Positions 41,997 to 56,095 are shown, numbered from the stretch's first letter. The stretch: DNA of 64,000 nt from Tubiluchus corallicola (GCA_030141605.1 JAQGDQ010000012.1:1380359-1444358); one strand, 5' to 3'. Notes: generated from the letters alone by a model not told the origin. Translations and numbers: made by a program.

Positions 41997-42808
41997 TGTT
42001 TCGCATATTAAATAAACTTCGAAAACTCACTGCTCACATTTTTAAAAGCTTTTATGAGACTAATGATTTAATAACCTTGTTAAGCCAGTTAAACGTTTTT
42101 GCAAGGCTTCTTATACAGACAGATAGAAGACCGATGTATATTATGATTAAGAAATGCTTTGATGACATCTCTTTATAGACAATAAAATAAGACAAGGCCA
42201 TCTGAGTGGTATTTTTATTCCACTCTGGCGATAACATATATTTTCTACTCTTTGATAACGAGGAAATATTTTCCAGTCAGTAACAACTTACGTAGAATGT
42301 GTTCTGATAAACATGTACAAATATTTTTGCCGAATATAGATATTTTTATTTTTCGATATTAAGCAGTGCTGCAAAATCCACATTCGTCTTTTATGAAGCT
42401 TGTTATAAATTAAGTTCTACTGGATCTTTAAAGGCTAAAGATCACAGACTTCGCATTCTTCAAAGAAACCGTCGAGGCAGTCAATTTCGCATTAACTAAG
42501 ATGAGTTAGAACCGCTTACAATTAAATGTGCATCAACTAACTAGATCTATATAAAATAATAAATCTATATAAATCTATTGCTCACTCTGTATTATCGTCG
42601 CTGTCGTCGCCCAAGTTGTAGTTATTGGCGGTGTCGTTCTTGGTTAATAGGGTATTATAATTTAATTATAATTTTACTAGTCCTACACGTTAACAATTTT
42701 TTTTGTTAAAGCATCAGCCGCTTTACATTATATTAATTAAGTGCGTTCTGATGTGGCTTCTGTTGTTTAGCTGTCCAAGATGTTGTATATCAGTTGCCTT
42801 ATTAGTCA

Positions 42809-43053
<245 letters not shown>

Positions 43054-43282
43054 TGTATAGTGTCTATATCTATAGACAGCACGACTGACAATATTCAAAG
43101 ACGCTTCACATCACAAAAATATCTAAAATCAACATGGCAGACTTTAAAAAGGTTTACAAGATAGATTAAACAGTAATCCTACATAAAAAACACAGATTCA
43201 CAAAATACAAGCATATAGCGACAAATCAAAATTTGATCACTTCATATATTGTATGCTAGTTTAAATAAGCATTTTAAATAAG

Positions 43283-44110
43283 CATCACTATTTTGTGAAT
43301 TGAGTATTTCTCGCAAGTATAGATTTCAATTTAGCTGTTGCTAAAAAGGCAAAAAAGTTGTGACATTCTAGTGCAGCGAAACTGCTAAATTTGCGTGAAG
43401 TTACAACATAAAATTTAAAATTCACTTTGCCAGCCAAACATCTCGTTGCTATAACAGTAAACAATCATTTATATTTTCACAGAAGGATTGTTAATGATGA
43501 GTTTGTCAAAAAGACTAGTGCATTACGGTCCCCGGCGTACAAAGCAAACAAACACATAATTTTTATCAAATTTACCCCAATCACACACACACCGTGTTGA
43601 ATTTACTCCACTCCCTTAAACATCTCATCATTTCGTAACTTAAGTACTTCTTGCATGCCAGATTTCAATTGGGCTGCTACTAAAATAACAACAAAACTGC
43701 GAAACCTTAGGTATGATTAAACTAGTAAAATACTTAGTAAATTTAAATCCATTTTATCTATCAAGCATAGTTGCTTGGTGTCATAACAGTAATAATCATT
43801 TATATTTTCATAAAAAGATTATTATGAAGACTTGTTAAAGACTCTATTGTAGTTATACAAAGCAAACCAAAATTTATTGTTGTTATCAAATTTAGCCCAA
43901 CCAAATCCCCATGTTCTAACAGTAAAATGTTATTTAGGCCTACATTTCCATAAAAAATTCATTAAAAAGATTTGAATAAAAGGAGTTATGGCCTTGGTGT
44001 ACAAATCAAACAAACATTATCAAATTTAGCTCAAACCCTTCCTGGTGCCCTAACGGTCATTTAGGCCTATATTTCATAAAAAAGTCATAAGTAGTAAACT
44101 TGTAACTTAA
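43283..44110. repeat. Diverged tandem repeat, units about 130-340 bp
   Basis: Shared blocks recur in order. ATAACAGTAAACAATCATTTATATTTTCA (43451 on) recurs as ATAACAGTAATAATCATTTATATTTTCA (43782 on), and a GTACAAAGCAAACAAAC...TATCAAATTTA block occurs near 43540, 43855 and 44000. The last copies end in TTTAGGCCTA. Units have diverged and shortened; no coding content is seen. Confidence 0.65.
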
Positions 44111-45949
44111 GCATTTCAAAGCAACTGACTTGTGAAATGGTATAATAAACAGTAACTACAAACAGTAACTACAAACAGCAGAATATAGCCAAAAGTTAAG
44201 GACGTCCAATTACGTTTTCATGATTCAACTGTACTAACTCACTATTAAGAGATAAGTTTTATGGACAAAGCTTAGTTTAACTAAATTTTAGTAATTTATC
44301 CTGCAGTGAACTGAATAACTTGAGTTATACTACAAATCCAAAATCATTTCGCTTTTTGTGAATATGTGATTGCCGATTGTAAAGAAGTAAAAGAAAAGTA
44401 ACATAAGAATTGCAAACTCACTACAGTGTACTCGTTTTGTGCCACGAGATTGCATTCAAAGAGGAGGAGATGTGCCTGGAATATAAGTGTATACTTCTGT
44501 CCCAAGTTTGGATTCACTTATACAAAGCTGCCAAGTTAACACGCGCTTTGTCCTTGCGTGCATTTTGTGCACAGGTATTGCCAGGTCACGCAAAAAAACT
44601 TAAACGTTCAAAACTAGAACTTCTGTGACTTTGACGCTCTTTGATGCTATTGAGCTTAGCACACGCGTGTTGCTTCATTACCATCTTGCTATTTGCAAAA
44701 ACAACTTCGCTATAATACAAAGCTATAAACGTCGGTTCATTTCATAACGTCAATAGGAAATTTTCCCTTTCTAAAATACAATCTCAGCCATTTTATTGAA
44801 CAGATAAAATTGAACTCTGATGTTCTGCTGTTTATTTTTCTAGTTTTATGCTAGAATTTGATTATTCGAGGATAGTTGCTGTCATGCTAATGTCATTAAA
44901 GGATACATGATTATTTTGATTCGCCTTATTAGCTGCTAAATATTTGCATCGTAAAGTGAGGTTGGTAAGCAATTCAGCGTAAAACGGCACTTTATTTGTT
45001 CATTTCCCTAGCAGACGCTGATTTATTGGTAAATTAAAACAGCAGCCTTAAACATTTCAATTAAAATCTGAAATTCAATAAGCTTGTAAAAGTTGATTTG
45101 ATCTTTACTTGACCCCTTACTTGTAGGCCTATGCATACACCAATAGATTACAGGTGTGTTATACAACAACTTTGTGTAATACAATAGAAAAGACGACTGA
45201 TGAGCATCAGAGTAATAGGACTTTTGGCGGATGCATGTGCAAGTGAGAAGAATTTTTTAAAATAGTTTTCGATCATGCTGTTCCAATCAATGCGAGACCA
45301 ATCGTAAGGTAAGCTATAGTAATCAGCTTTTACTAATACCCTATAACATGCCTAGTAATATGTCTACAGGCTACTTAAAAGGCTTCGGTGTTAGATAGAA
45401 AATAATATTTGTGAAAACTGATACGTGTACGTGAGGTGTCGAGCAGGAGGTAGCTCAGGTAATATACTGAAGCCATGTTACAGCTTACATGTGCGTGAAC
45501 CGAGTCGTGTATGCCAATGTTCATTACTAAAACCTGATAACTGTAATGTTGAAGGCCAAGGTGGTTGTACCGTTTTACTAAAATTTTGTTTGTGATGGCG
45601 CTCAAAATTTTCAGCGGTTTATTAGTAATGTTTCATATTTTGTGTAGCAACTCGCAACTTAGTTTTATGTCGAATGCTAAATAAAAAAAAGTCCACAACC
45701 TTTTTTGTGTTTTTTATAATTTTTTAAGTTTATTAAGCAAAAGTTATGGCACTAGATAAACAACTGCCATTACAAAAATATGTTCCTAAGCGACATCATT
45801 TTGGTCTGATTTCAACGCACAAAAGCCTTTCTGTTCTAGCTGCATGAAAGCTAATCTACTATGTGACATTGATGCAAAGGAAATGTGAAAAATAAAAAAT
45901 CTAAAAAAATATTCTTATTAAAAATAAGATCCTCAAAAACAAGAAAAAA

Positions 45950-46340
45950 TGATTTCACTCCAAAAAGCAGTGGGAAATACTAAGTCTTAATGGGTCTTTA
46001 TTCGAAAAGTACGTGGGAAAATAAAGTTTTGTTCAAAAATTTAAAAACGTAGTGCTAAAAATGTTCTTTGGTCGATAAATTCATAAGGAAGATGTAGCTT
46101 CATTCAATAAATCACTGATAAAAATGTGGCTTCGTTCAAAAAATCATGTGAAGATTCAAGAATACCGCGAGAAAGACTTGAGTTCGTTGAAAATTTCACT
46201 GAGAAGGACAGCTATTTTAAATTTCGTTCAAGAATCGACTTTAGTTGGAAAAACTAGTGAAAAAATTGGTGTCGATCAGGAAGCTAGTGAAAAAGAGCGG
46301 TCTGCGTTTTCGTTTCCCGATAAAGATCGTGAAGTGCAGT
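45950..46340. repeat. Decayed minisatellite, period about 32-48 bp
   Basis: About ten diverged units of the type TTCGTTCAAAAAATCACTGA followed by AAAGATGTAGC. The clearest neighbours are at 46098-46160 (TTCATTCAATAAATCACTGA, TTCGTTCAAAAAATCATGTG). The 72-codon frame here (46124-46342) is a product of the repeat. Confidence 0.5.
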
Positions 46341-46428
46341 AAACGGCATAATAAAAAACAACAAAACAGTATTTATTTCGGCAGAATGTTATTATTTATG
46401 ATTAACTTAGTCTCATACTATACACTAT

Positions 46429-46470
46429 AAGAAAGGGAAGGGAAGGGAAGGAAAGGAAAGGAAAGGGTTT
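46429..46470. repeat. (GGGAA)n short array
   Basis: Short pentanucleotide run of GGGAA and GGAAA units. Confidence 0.9.
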
Positions 46471-49400
46471 TACCAGGCGTTGATTGTTATAGGAATCTAG
46501 AAAATACGCTAAATATACAAACTTTAATTTGAGCCAAGATTAGAAATTCAGTTTTTTCAAGCATAATTTTCATTCACGCATTTTCTTAAATACTAATGCA
46601 AACTACAAGGGCCGGTTTTAAGCCTATTTGACAGATTTCTTCAAATTGGGCCCCGCGGGAAGAGTTGCCCCCTCCCCCCGGCCCCGCACGCTCGAACCGA
46701 GGACTCTTTGGATGAATTAATTACCGACCAGTTGTGCACTAAGTTTCTTGATACTGTGAACGCAAGTGAAACTATTCAGTCTGTCATCGTATATCTATAT
46801 TTCAATGTTTTTACTGATCGTTTGTTTATTTATTTTGTAATTTCAGTTAATCGTCTGTTTTTAGAAGGTACATACACAAAACAATATATCAGTAATTATC
46901 TTGGCTTGTAATGAAACATTAAATATTTCATATATGTTTTCAATTTCTAGTATAGGCCTATATCATTCTGGCTAATGGTGGAGCCTGAAGCCTCCAACGC
47001 TTTTTGGCTGGGACTGGCGTACTACACGAAGCAAGTGGCGGCTCTTAACTAAAATTAGTGGGGTGCTGCTTCAAAAATTGCATTTAGAAACGTTACATCA
47101 CCTCCAAACAGCAAACACGAGAAGCAAAACAATGCGTTTTTACTTCACTGCCGCAAAGCCAACTTTTCCGTTGGTACCATTCAGAAAGCTACGAATATAC
47201 TTCTTGTTGTTGCTTATTCCTGGCTGAGATATTTGAATATTTCCGGGAAGCATAAAACATCAATCTTCAGCTTCTGTAGGGTGGACGGCCCTACTAAAAA
47301 TGTTCTAATTGGACCCGCACTTCCTAGCACCGGTCCTGCAAACTACGTGTGTATTTTACGAATAAAATGCACGATGATAAAAAATTTTATGTTACTGCTG
47401 CCATTTGTTCTAATCGCTTAGCCTGTCTGTACTCCAGCCCTTCCACCCACAGTCCTTATTTGCCTTGGTTTAATTCGTGAAACCGAACGATAAACAGTAG
47501 AAGCTCTCTATTTTAGTCTAAACACTGTTTTGGCTCCAGTGTATAACTATCAACTACGACGACGCATTATAATCTGTACAGCATCCCTCATCCAAAGGAT
47601 AGGTTTGGAAGTGGTGTGGACACCTCTTCCAAACATCAACAAATTCGTAAATTACAACATGACCATACTAGTAACCAATAGATCATTCATTACGTCATCT
47701 TTTCTTTCGAACAGCTACCCTTCAGATTAAGCATCATTCCTTGGTTTTCATTCCAAGGAGCGTAATTGTACAAGTACCTTTTCTGTATATGCTGCTAATA
47801 GCTTTCGTTATTAGCGTCATAAGGAACTAACTAACGAATCACATCTATCTAATAAAGCTAATATGCCATGCATCTTTTTATGCTCCATTTGATCTCTACA
47901 AACCTCTGTACTTTACTTATATAACACGTCTCTGTGTAGGTGATTATTGCAATTTCTATATAATTTTATTGTATAACATATTGATCCGATGGATTGACCT
48001 GTTAGGTAATCAGCGTTTTTACTCGTCTGGATATTATTGTATGTACATCTATACTATATGTATATGTATAGCACCTTATGCATCTATTTTTACAACTCTA
48101 TAACAGCCTATTGCTAAACTACCTATCAAATGCAAGCAAACCCAGCTATAACTAACTACCTCTACACTCAGTAACATACCCATCTACTGTCTGATTTTAT
48201 CCTTGGCTGCCTATCACCTTCTTGGCTGCGTATCATCACCTACCTACCCGAAGGCCTACTTACATGCCTACAGATAGTCTAATTTCTACGAATTTTCTGC
48301 TAGTCTAACTACATTTGCATGCTAGTTTTCCTAGACGTAAATATGCTTACTTAGTTCAGTAAGACTTAAAATTAGAAGAAGACTTGGATTGCTTGCAAAA
48401 ATATGGAAATCTGCAATACAAGTATACTATTCGTTCCAATAGGGATAACTAAGTAAGTTATCGCATTAAAACACACTATTAGCACCAGAAACATTCATCA
48501 AATTACTTCAAATATTATACCATTATCGTTTATTTACGCCCAATGTCTATGAGTTTTTACCGTAAGTGCTGCTTTTGACCCCATTCTTTGTTCGAGTCGA
48601 GACGCATTAGTCTCATTGGCAGAATGATCCTCTGAAGAATCTCAAAACTACCCGATCATTTACACATCCCTTCAGCGCCAATGAAGCCCTTCATTAAAAC
48701 ATCAAACATGTTGGCACATTATGCACTTTGGCATGAATATTAAGTTATAAACGTAGTCAGCAGAAAAGCGTGTCATGATACCAGAAACAGTTACTGTAAC
48801 CAAATCTGTGATACAGGCCTAACAGCTGTGAGACGATCGTCATACACACTAATGGCTTCGCGCCGGGAAAAGAAACCAAGAAGTCAGGGTCTGTCATAAT
48901 AACCGCTATTTCAACGTGTATTAAACGTGCGTTCAAATGAATGATGAAATAACCGGTGGGTGCTAATTGTTGTCCGTTCGAACTGCAATGCGTCATATAA
49001 AAAATTAGAGTATAAACATTTTTAGATTTAGGGCAAATGAATCAGATGCAAATTTGTTGAATACGACAGGTGTGGGCAACTGTTTTATTTACTCTATCCA
49101 CTTCATGTTAACATTGCAGTAGACCTGTTTAAGTGTTTAGGGACTGAAATTGCGAAACTGCATTTATTTTTATTTAATATTAATTTAATTCGTTTTAGGG
49201 CAAACGAGGTTACAATGCTTTATCTAATATTGACTAACTGACCTATGAAATTCATCTTGTAGTAAACTCTTACACAGTAAATGGGGATTTTCTTGTAGCT
49301 ACATTTGAAGTCTTGTGCTGTTTTCGTTTGTTGTCAGGTTGACTTTATAGCGCAAAATATTTCCACGGCCATACATAGAAAAGAGGGGAGTATATAGGTG

Positions 49401-51239
49401 TAAAGCAAAATAGCTGCAATAGGCTTATGAAGCCAAATTTGGTGCCACTAAATTTCCTGTGAATGCGATTTCATGAAATTTTTAGTTGTAAATACAGGTG
49501 ATCCTGAAACACTGTATTATTTGTTCGTCTTTTGTACAAAAACTGTGTTGCAGGTATACAACAAATAACAACTTTGTTACACAAGAATAAAAAAAAGTTA
49601 CAAAGGATATCAAAGCCGAACTCAGTAGCTCAGTAATGTAGATGTAGCTTGAGTATAACCTCAAGATTTCAAAATTATCAGCTAATGGCTACAATTATTA
49701 ATAAAATTTGTCAAACTAAATTTATGTGAGCGGAAAAACAAACATATCAACTCAGCCAGTCTGTGCTAGGGGACATTTATGTTTTACACTTAACGTCTTA
49801 GTGCCGCAAATAAGACAGCACTATATAATCAAGACAGAACCGAATACTATTTTATATTTGTACATTTGCTGTAAGCTATTAGTATTGCACGTTCTGAAAT
49901 ACATTAATTATACTTTACATTCTAATTTAGAGTTTACATTCAAATTTAGCTATAATTACATTGTAATCTAATTACTTAGGTGTTTACTCTAACCTAAGTA
50001 AACTAAGTCTTGAAAATACTAAAAATGTCAGTGAGCCATTGACCGGCTCTTGTGATTGCAAAGTCATGTGGTTCAACTGTTTCACATGCAGAATGAAATG
50101 CATTTTGGGTGACGCAAAAGGTAGCTGATTCAAATCAACCTCAGTTCCTCTTTTTTTGAAAATTTAGTTTCAAAAATGTAGCTAGACCGAATTACTCACC
50201 TGTCAATAAGGGCAGAATCTTTTTCCATCCATAAATCTTTATATTTCATAATTATAATGAAAACTTGAACAAAGTATCACCTCAATTTTATGTAACACAC
50301 AATCCTGTTGAAAATGGTTAGCAGCTTGTTAAATGTAGATTCTTTCACCCACTGACGGAAAATTCACAGACACACAATTTTCCCAACTGTATTAGTTTTT
50401 GCGAAACTGTTGCTAAGCTTTCTTGCAACTTTATTTCACGTTTCGCATGTCACGTTGACATCTGTGCGGTTATTATCAGCACACGACAGGAATCTAACTG
50501 CGCATGCTCGGGCCAGCAGCCAAGTCGCTTGCTAACACTAGAACTGCGTAAATTTTCCAATTCTTCAATTATTAATAGCCTCTAAAATTAAATAGTTCCG
50601 TGTTTTTACTCCTACAGTTTTTATTTATTCTTGGGTAATAATTAATTTCATTTCTGAATTAATTATTTATTAGTAGTAACCTTAATAGCAAAATCTTTAT
50701 ATGTCGGTAAAATACGTAATCCATTTCAGTTAAAAACTTACCAGCTTTAAGGCTATTGAGTTTACCATCAGATAAGAACACAATGTCTAGACGAAGCATT
50801 TACTATGCTGCAATAACATTTTCGAAATAAAGCCATTGTTGCATTTGGTAAAGACAAAAAAACTCTTTTGCTATACATTAGAACTAAGACGGCATGAGAA
50901 AAGCTTCTATGTGTAAAGTGAAGACGTGTGACCCATATTCTTCAAGAACGTCACATCTATGGTTTTCTCTTTCACCGCATGCCTATCAATCAGCAACACG
51001 TTGAAATTGATGTGGCGTGGTTTCTTGCAAGACTGAAAATCACTAGGTGTCACTTGGCTTATTTAACGAGCTTCTTAAAGTAAATTATTACCATATTCTC
51101 TAGAAAAATATATTTTTTAAAACTTTATAAAGGTGTACAGTCACTAATAACTAGTAGCGCTGGTGTAACGACTAAATATCACATACTTGTAAACCACAAA
51201 TTATTCAAAGAAAAAGAGTGCCCTATCAGAGCACATTCG

Positions 51240-51505
51240 TTCATTAATTCAGTCAGTCATTTATTCATTCACTCGTTCGTTCGTTCGTTCGTTTGTTCGT
51301 TTCTTTCATTCGATCATTCATTCATTTCATTTATTAATTCGTTCGTTCGTTCGTTCGTTCGTTCATTCATTCATTCATTCATTCATTCATACTTTCATTT
51401 GCATATTTTATTCATTTATTTCTTCTACTTTCTTTCCTTCACTTTCTTTCTTCTTTCTTTCTTTTTCTTCTTTTTTTCCTTCCTTTGCTCTTTCTTTTTT
51501 TTTCG
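51240..51505. repeat. (GTTC)n/(ATTC)n and TTTC-rich tract
   Basis: Tetranucleotide units GTTC and ATTC (to about 51400), then pyrimidine-rich TTTC/TTCC sequence to about 51505. Confidence 0.9.
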
Positions 51506-52624
51506 TAATCTTATAAAATCTGCCTTCATTTTTCTACCAAGTTTATTGATTTATTTTCTTTCCTAAAGTTTCCAATGGCTTGTCAATAACTGTCAGTAGG
51601 TAGAGCCATAGAGCAGCTCGCTCTCGTGTCTGCGTTTAGAATAATGTCATGCGTGCATGCTGTCACCTGTAATTTAAATTAGTAAGCGATATAGTAAATT
51701 GCATTATAAATTTTTATTTTCAACAACAACGGCTACTTGATCATAAAATAAGACTCTCGTAAACCAAACAATAACACATACACTACATTAAAGGAATGCA
51801 AAACTAACAATAAGCTTTTGTGGTTCGTATTTTCATCTATTCTACGTGTGCACAAATAGGCAGATAGATGGTTCATGGCGTAAAATCTTGTGAAAACACC
51901 TGCTTTCTCATTTTATCCATTTTAAGACTCTAAGATAATAAAAATCACCAAAATCGAGTTAGCGAGAGAGCTCTCTTGAACTGCAATGGGAAACTGTAAA
52001 ATTTAATTTAATACAATTCTTACTTTTCTATTCTCATTTTTCACTTCAAATCTTAAAAAAGGTAATTTGTGGAAGCTTTGCAATTAGCAATCCATTTACC
52101 AATGTTGTATTTACATTTATAAGTGCCAGTGGGATACAGTAAACCTATTAACCTATTAATTATTAATATTTGGCTAATTATCGATTTATTTATATGTGAG
52201 TTGTTTCTGACCTCTGACAATGCGTATTATTTTAGTGTCTTAAATATTAATGACTTTTTCAGAATTAATTATTAACTTTAAAATGATTAAAATTAAGTGT
52301 TTTATGATCATTTATTTTTTGTTTAATTTCTATTTTCTATTTAATTTTTGTTTAAAACCTTACATTAATTAATGAATTATTTTTACGCCAATAGGCATCA
52401 CAGTTTTATTTATAAATGTCAACATACACAAAAGCGTGCCTCCTTATTAACTGACTATGATGACTCCTCAAAATTTTGAAGATTCTGAAATAATGTGAAA
52501 CAAAATTCTTTGTACAATCTGTTTGAGCAAATGAAACATCAAAAGCACAGGCTGCAGCAGTTGCTAGTTACCGCCTCCTGTTGCTGCTGCTGTTACTACT
52601 ACTAATATGATAACGATCTGAAAT

Positions 52625-53465
52625 GGCGGACACATTCTCATTAAACAAGACGATGTGTATTTTCGCGAAATTTTATTAACACTAAAACACTTGAATCGAT
52701 CTGGTATGCACAGATACACTCCTACATGCTGTACTGCATACTTTTTTGGTAAAGTACCAAATAATATATACTTCAACCATTACAGACTGTCAACAATAAA
52801 ATTGTCAACTTCATCAACATTGCGAAATATCGTGACCCATGGTACTCCATTGTATCACAAACAGGTGTATATAATTACAACACCAGAGCGTCACCAAAAG
52901 GACTTTATTATCAGACAACTACTACACAGCTTAAGGTCCCAGTATATGCAGTAATGCAGCCTACACAGCATTAAATTATGTAATTCAGTCCGGGATCAAT
53001 TTAACCTCATTGTCCTTCCTCAGCAAGGACTGTGGACTGTCCACTCAGACACCAGATCAATTATTATCTTGTTGCCCGTTGGTCAACCAAAGGAAGAGGC
53101 GGCATTTATGTTAGAGCTTGCTGATCAAACAACAGATGTGATATTTTTAAAACAGGACAAAAGTATAATCACAGCATTTTTGGACTTAGTGAAAGATGGC
53201 TACATCGTGAAGACGTTAACTAATCGCTAGTATACCTTTATTTACATTTTGTTTTTTATTGTTTGTACATTCTAACGTATTTGTTTATACATATGCATTT
53301 GTTCATTTGTATATAATTTGTACAGTTGCTTTTATTTTTTTATGTAATTGTATGTATTTATTTATGTGTGTCAGTAATATCTGTACATGGTTTCAGTTTT
53401 AATTATTGATGTATTGAGCCTGCAAATAGAGGCGTAATAAAAGATTTATCATCATCACCATCATT
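52625..53465 (+). pseudogene. Retroposon-like open frame with one internal stop, unknown protein
   Basis: A single plus-strand frame runs from about 52625 to a TAG at 53228-53230 with only one interruption (TAA, 52952-52954). It splits into about 109 and 91 codons. Part 1 includes GGHILIKQDDVYFREILL; part 2 includes QFNLIVLPQQGLWTVHSD and LVKDGYIVKTLTNR. About 200 bases of AT-rich 3' UTR follow, then AATAAA (53436-53441) and a short (ATC)n tail (to about 53465). I do not recognise the protein. The layout suits the 3' end of a retroposon or a retroposed gene copy; the frame is not clearly LINE-derived. Confidence 0.45.
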
Positions 53466-53528
53466 CCTCAGCAATGCAGAAAAGTTACAAATCATATCGA
53501 CTAAGAATTTATGCAGTATCATAAATCA

Positions 53529-53672
<144 letters not shown>

Positions 53673-53870
53673 TTTTTTCAGTTGATGTTTACACGCGTGT
53701 TTTTTATAGTTGTGACCTTTAATCACAAGAAAACCCTGCACTTATATAAAGCTTAAAAAATTCGTCTTGAAATTTTATAACACTTACGTACTGCCTTTTT
53801 GCATGTAGGACTTCAATCAGCAGTAACGCTCTATAAAACGTAAATTTAAGCTCCGCGATTTGTGTCAGTA

Positions 53871-53946
53871 GTGGTTGGCGGGTGGTTAAGGTAACGGACT
53901 GTGGGTGCTTCTCTGCTTGCAGTCCGAATTCGAATCTCAAAACCAC
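53871..53946 (+). pseudogene. tRNA-like sequence (pseudo-tRNA or SINE head)
   Basis: GTGGTT (53871-53876) pairs with AACCAC (53941-53946) like an acceptor stem. GGCGGGTGGTTAAGGTAACGG resembles the tRNA-Leu/Ser D-arm, GGACTG and CAGTCC form a 6-bp stem with an 18-base loop, and GAATTCGAATCTC resembles the T-loop B box. The loop is too long and the T stem does not pair, so it is not a functional tRNA. Confidence 0.4.
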
Positions 53947-54289
53947 CTGCATTGGCGCAAATAGTTGTTATCTATGTTATTTTTTGCGGCGTCTCAGTGT
54001 TGTTGTATTCGTTAAGAGTCGCTTATGGTAGCATATGGCTAATGTTGTCTGTTGTCCCAGCGACTGTAAATAAGTGTTTTTTGTCCTTTGTTCTTCTGTT
54101 CCGCGATGACCGTTAGACGCAGCCATTTTGACGACAGGTCATTTTAAACAAGTTTAGATAACTTTGTGTATAAAATTTGACAACATTGTTTGAAGTTTGG
54201 AAAAAAATCAGAGCATTCGTAGCGCACACGTCACTAACTGAGTAAAATTTGAAATTACTGTATCTTGTCAATAAGATTAAAAATACGTT

Positions 54290-55067
54290 TTTTGGTTAGT
54301 GAGTGGTGCACCCTGGAGGGTGAGTCAGCAACATTTTACCAATTGGTGAAAACATTTTAAATAATTAATAATTTTCTTTTCTAGTTACACAAGTCTTTCT
54401 TTGCATGGAAAGTTTTTTGGGACGTAATTTAACATTGCCTTTTCTTCTCCTGACTTACGACTTCGGAACAGTTTTGCGGGAAATTTAAAATGAAAAATTT
54501 CTTTTAATGCGAGTAGGATATTTGTATAAAATTGTTATAAAACAATATAATTTTTTTAACGCCATTTTTCTAAAACTTTCTTCAGGTACCCATTTTCTTG
54601 TTTTTTAAAGCAAAACTGGACCCCATCTTAAATTGTAGGTCAAAGCAATCTACTCTTTAAAATTTTGAAAAGAAACATACTATTTTTTCGAAAATGATTT
54701 TAATACCACACAAACACAATTTCACGTTCACGCCACTAGTCCGCTGTTACATGCATTTCGCCATTCGCTAGTTAGACGAAAACTAGCGCCTACATTTCGG
54801 AAACGCATTGCCCAAAAAACAGGTACTGTACCTCTTAGTTCAGGTGTTAATTTGTGACGAACTACACAGGCTCGACAGTTCATACATGAGCACAGCGGTA
54901 AATTTGAAATTTCAAGTTCTATCTTAAAACTTGCCTAGTTTTAGTACAACACACTGAATAGCTTATAGTAGTACTGTACTAAAATTTTTGCTTTCGCAAA
55001 GACATGCACACGCTCGTGGAATACTTTGCTGTTGAAAATTGTGATGTCATCAAGAGTTGGGCTCGCC

Positions 55068-55121
<54 letters not shown>

Positions 55122-56095
55122 TTTTTACAGTAGTTTCGAACACCTCTTATTTGTACTTGCTATAGTGAAACTCCTTCTCGAGCTCCAAGCCTTTGATGAT
55201 CGCTGTATTTGTCACGAGTCCTTGTTTTACCTGCACAGATTTGCATCGTGTTTGAATCTAGAATCACGAACTTAGTATTGCAAAAGGCAAAACTGCCTCC
55301 ACTGTCGCTTTTTTTTAAAAGTTGAAAACAAGAAAAGATCGCAAATTATGCGACATAGTTGTAAAAAAACGAAAAATAGCGAAAAACTTTTATTGTGTCA
55401 TTGTTTCTGGGCAACATTCCAAAACATAATAATTGCATTAAAGTTAATTATTATTTCTTATAGGCAATACAAAATATTTAAAATAGCGAACATGCATTTG
55501 AGTTAAAACAGAAGTTTGAAGCCATTACAATGTTATGACATGAACAAGAAAGTTACATTATAACAGCTACAAATATAACAAACCAACAGCGTTATATAAT
55601 TATATTTCTTTCAAAGGTCTCTGTAACGTACATTGTTAGTGTCTAGTGTACTCTAGTATATATAACTTTTTAAAGTGCTACATAGTAGCTCAGTCATTAG
55701 GTCAGTTTTTTTTTACTTTTAATACAAGCTTATAATAACAACTTAACACAAGAATCAGGATTTGCTGTTGGTGACTGTACAATGTTAAATGGGTAGAAAC
55801 GGTAATTGTAAAGAATATCCTCAAAAAACTTTCCACACAAAGTTATACTACTTAGTATCACGCTTACCAGCTTGAAAGACTTGTGTAAGTATAAAAAAAA
55901 TTCTTGGTAATTTAAAATGTTCGCGCAAACTGGTAAAATGTCATTGGCTCACCTTCCGAGTGTGCAACACTGACTCACTAGTACTGCACTTTAATTTTCG
56001 CTTTCGCAAACACGTGCAACACGCTCGTGGAATATTTTTGCAGTTGAAAATTATGTTGATTTGTGATGTCATCAGTTGTTGGACTCGCCGTAAAT
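54290..56095. repeat. Nested inverted and direct repeats
   Basis: 54296-54435 (GTGAGTGGTGCACCC, GGTGAGTCAGCAACATTTTACCA, ACACAAGTCTTTC, GGAAAGTTTTTTG) recurs inverted at about 55830-55985. A second block is directly repeated: GCTTTCGCAAA...ACACGCTCGTGGAATA...GTTGAAAATT...GATGTCATCA...GGACTCGCC at about 54985-55065 and 56000-56095. The arrangement suggests a DNA element with a partial duplication; no transposase frame was found. Confidence 0.55.
55067..55118. repeat. (AT)n microsatellite
   Basis: TA dinucleotide run with one CA interruption, directly after the first copy of the direct repeat above. Confidence 0.95.

Noticed and set aside
41623-42030. Ser/Leu-rich and Arg/Glu-rich frames
   Set aside because: Artefacts of the CT/GA dinucleotide tract.
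53871-53946. Functional tRNA gene
   Set aside because: The anticodon loop would be 18 bases and the T stem does not pair, so it is listed only as a pseudo-tRNA or SINE head.
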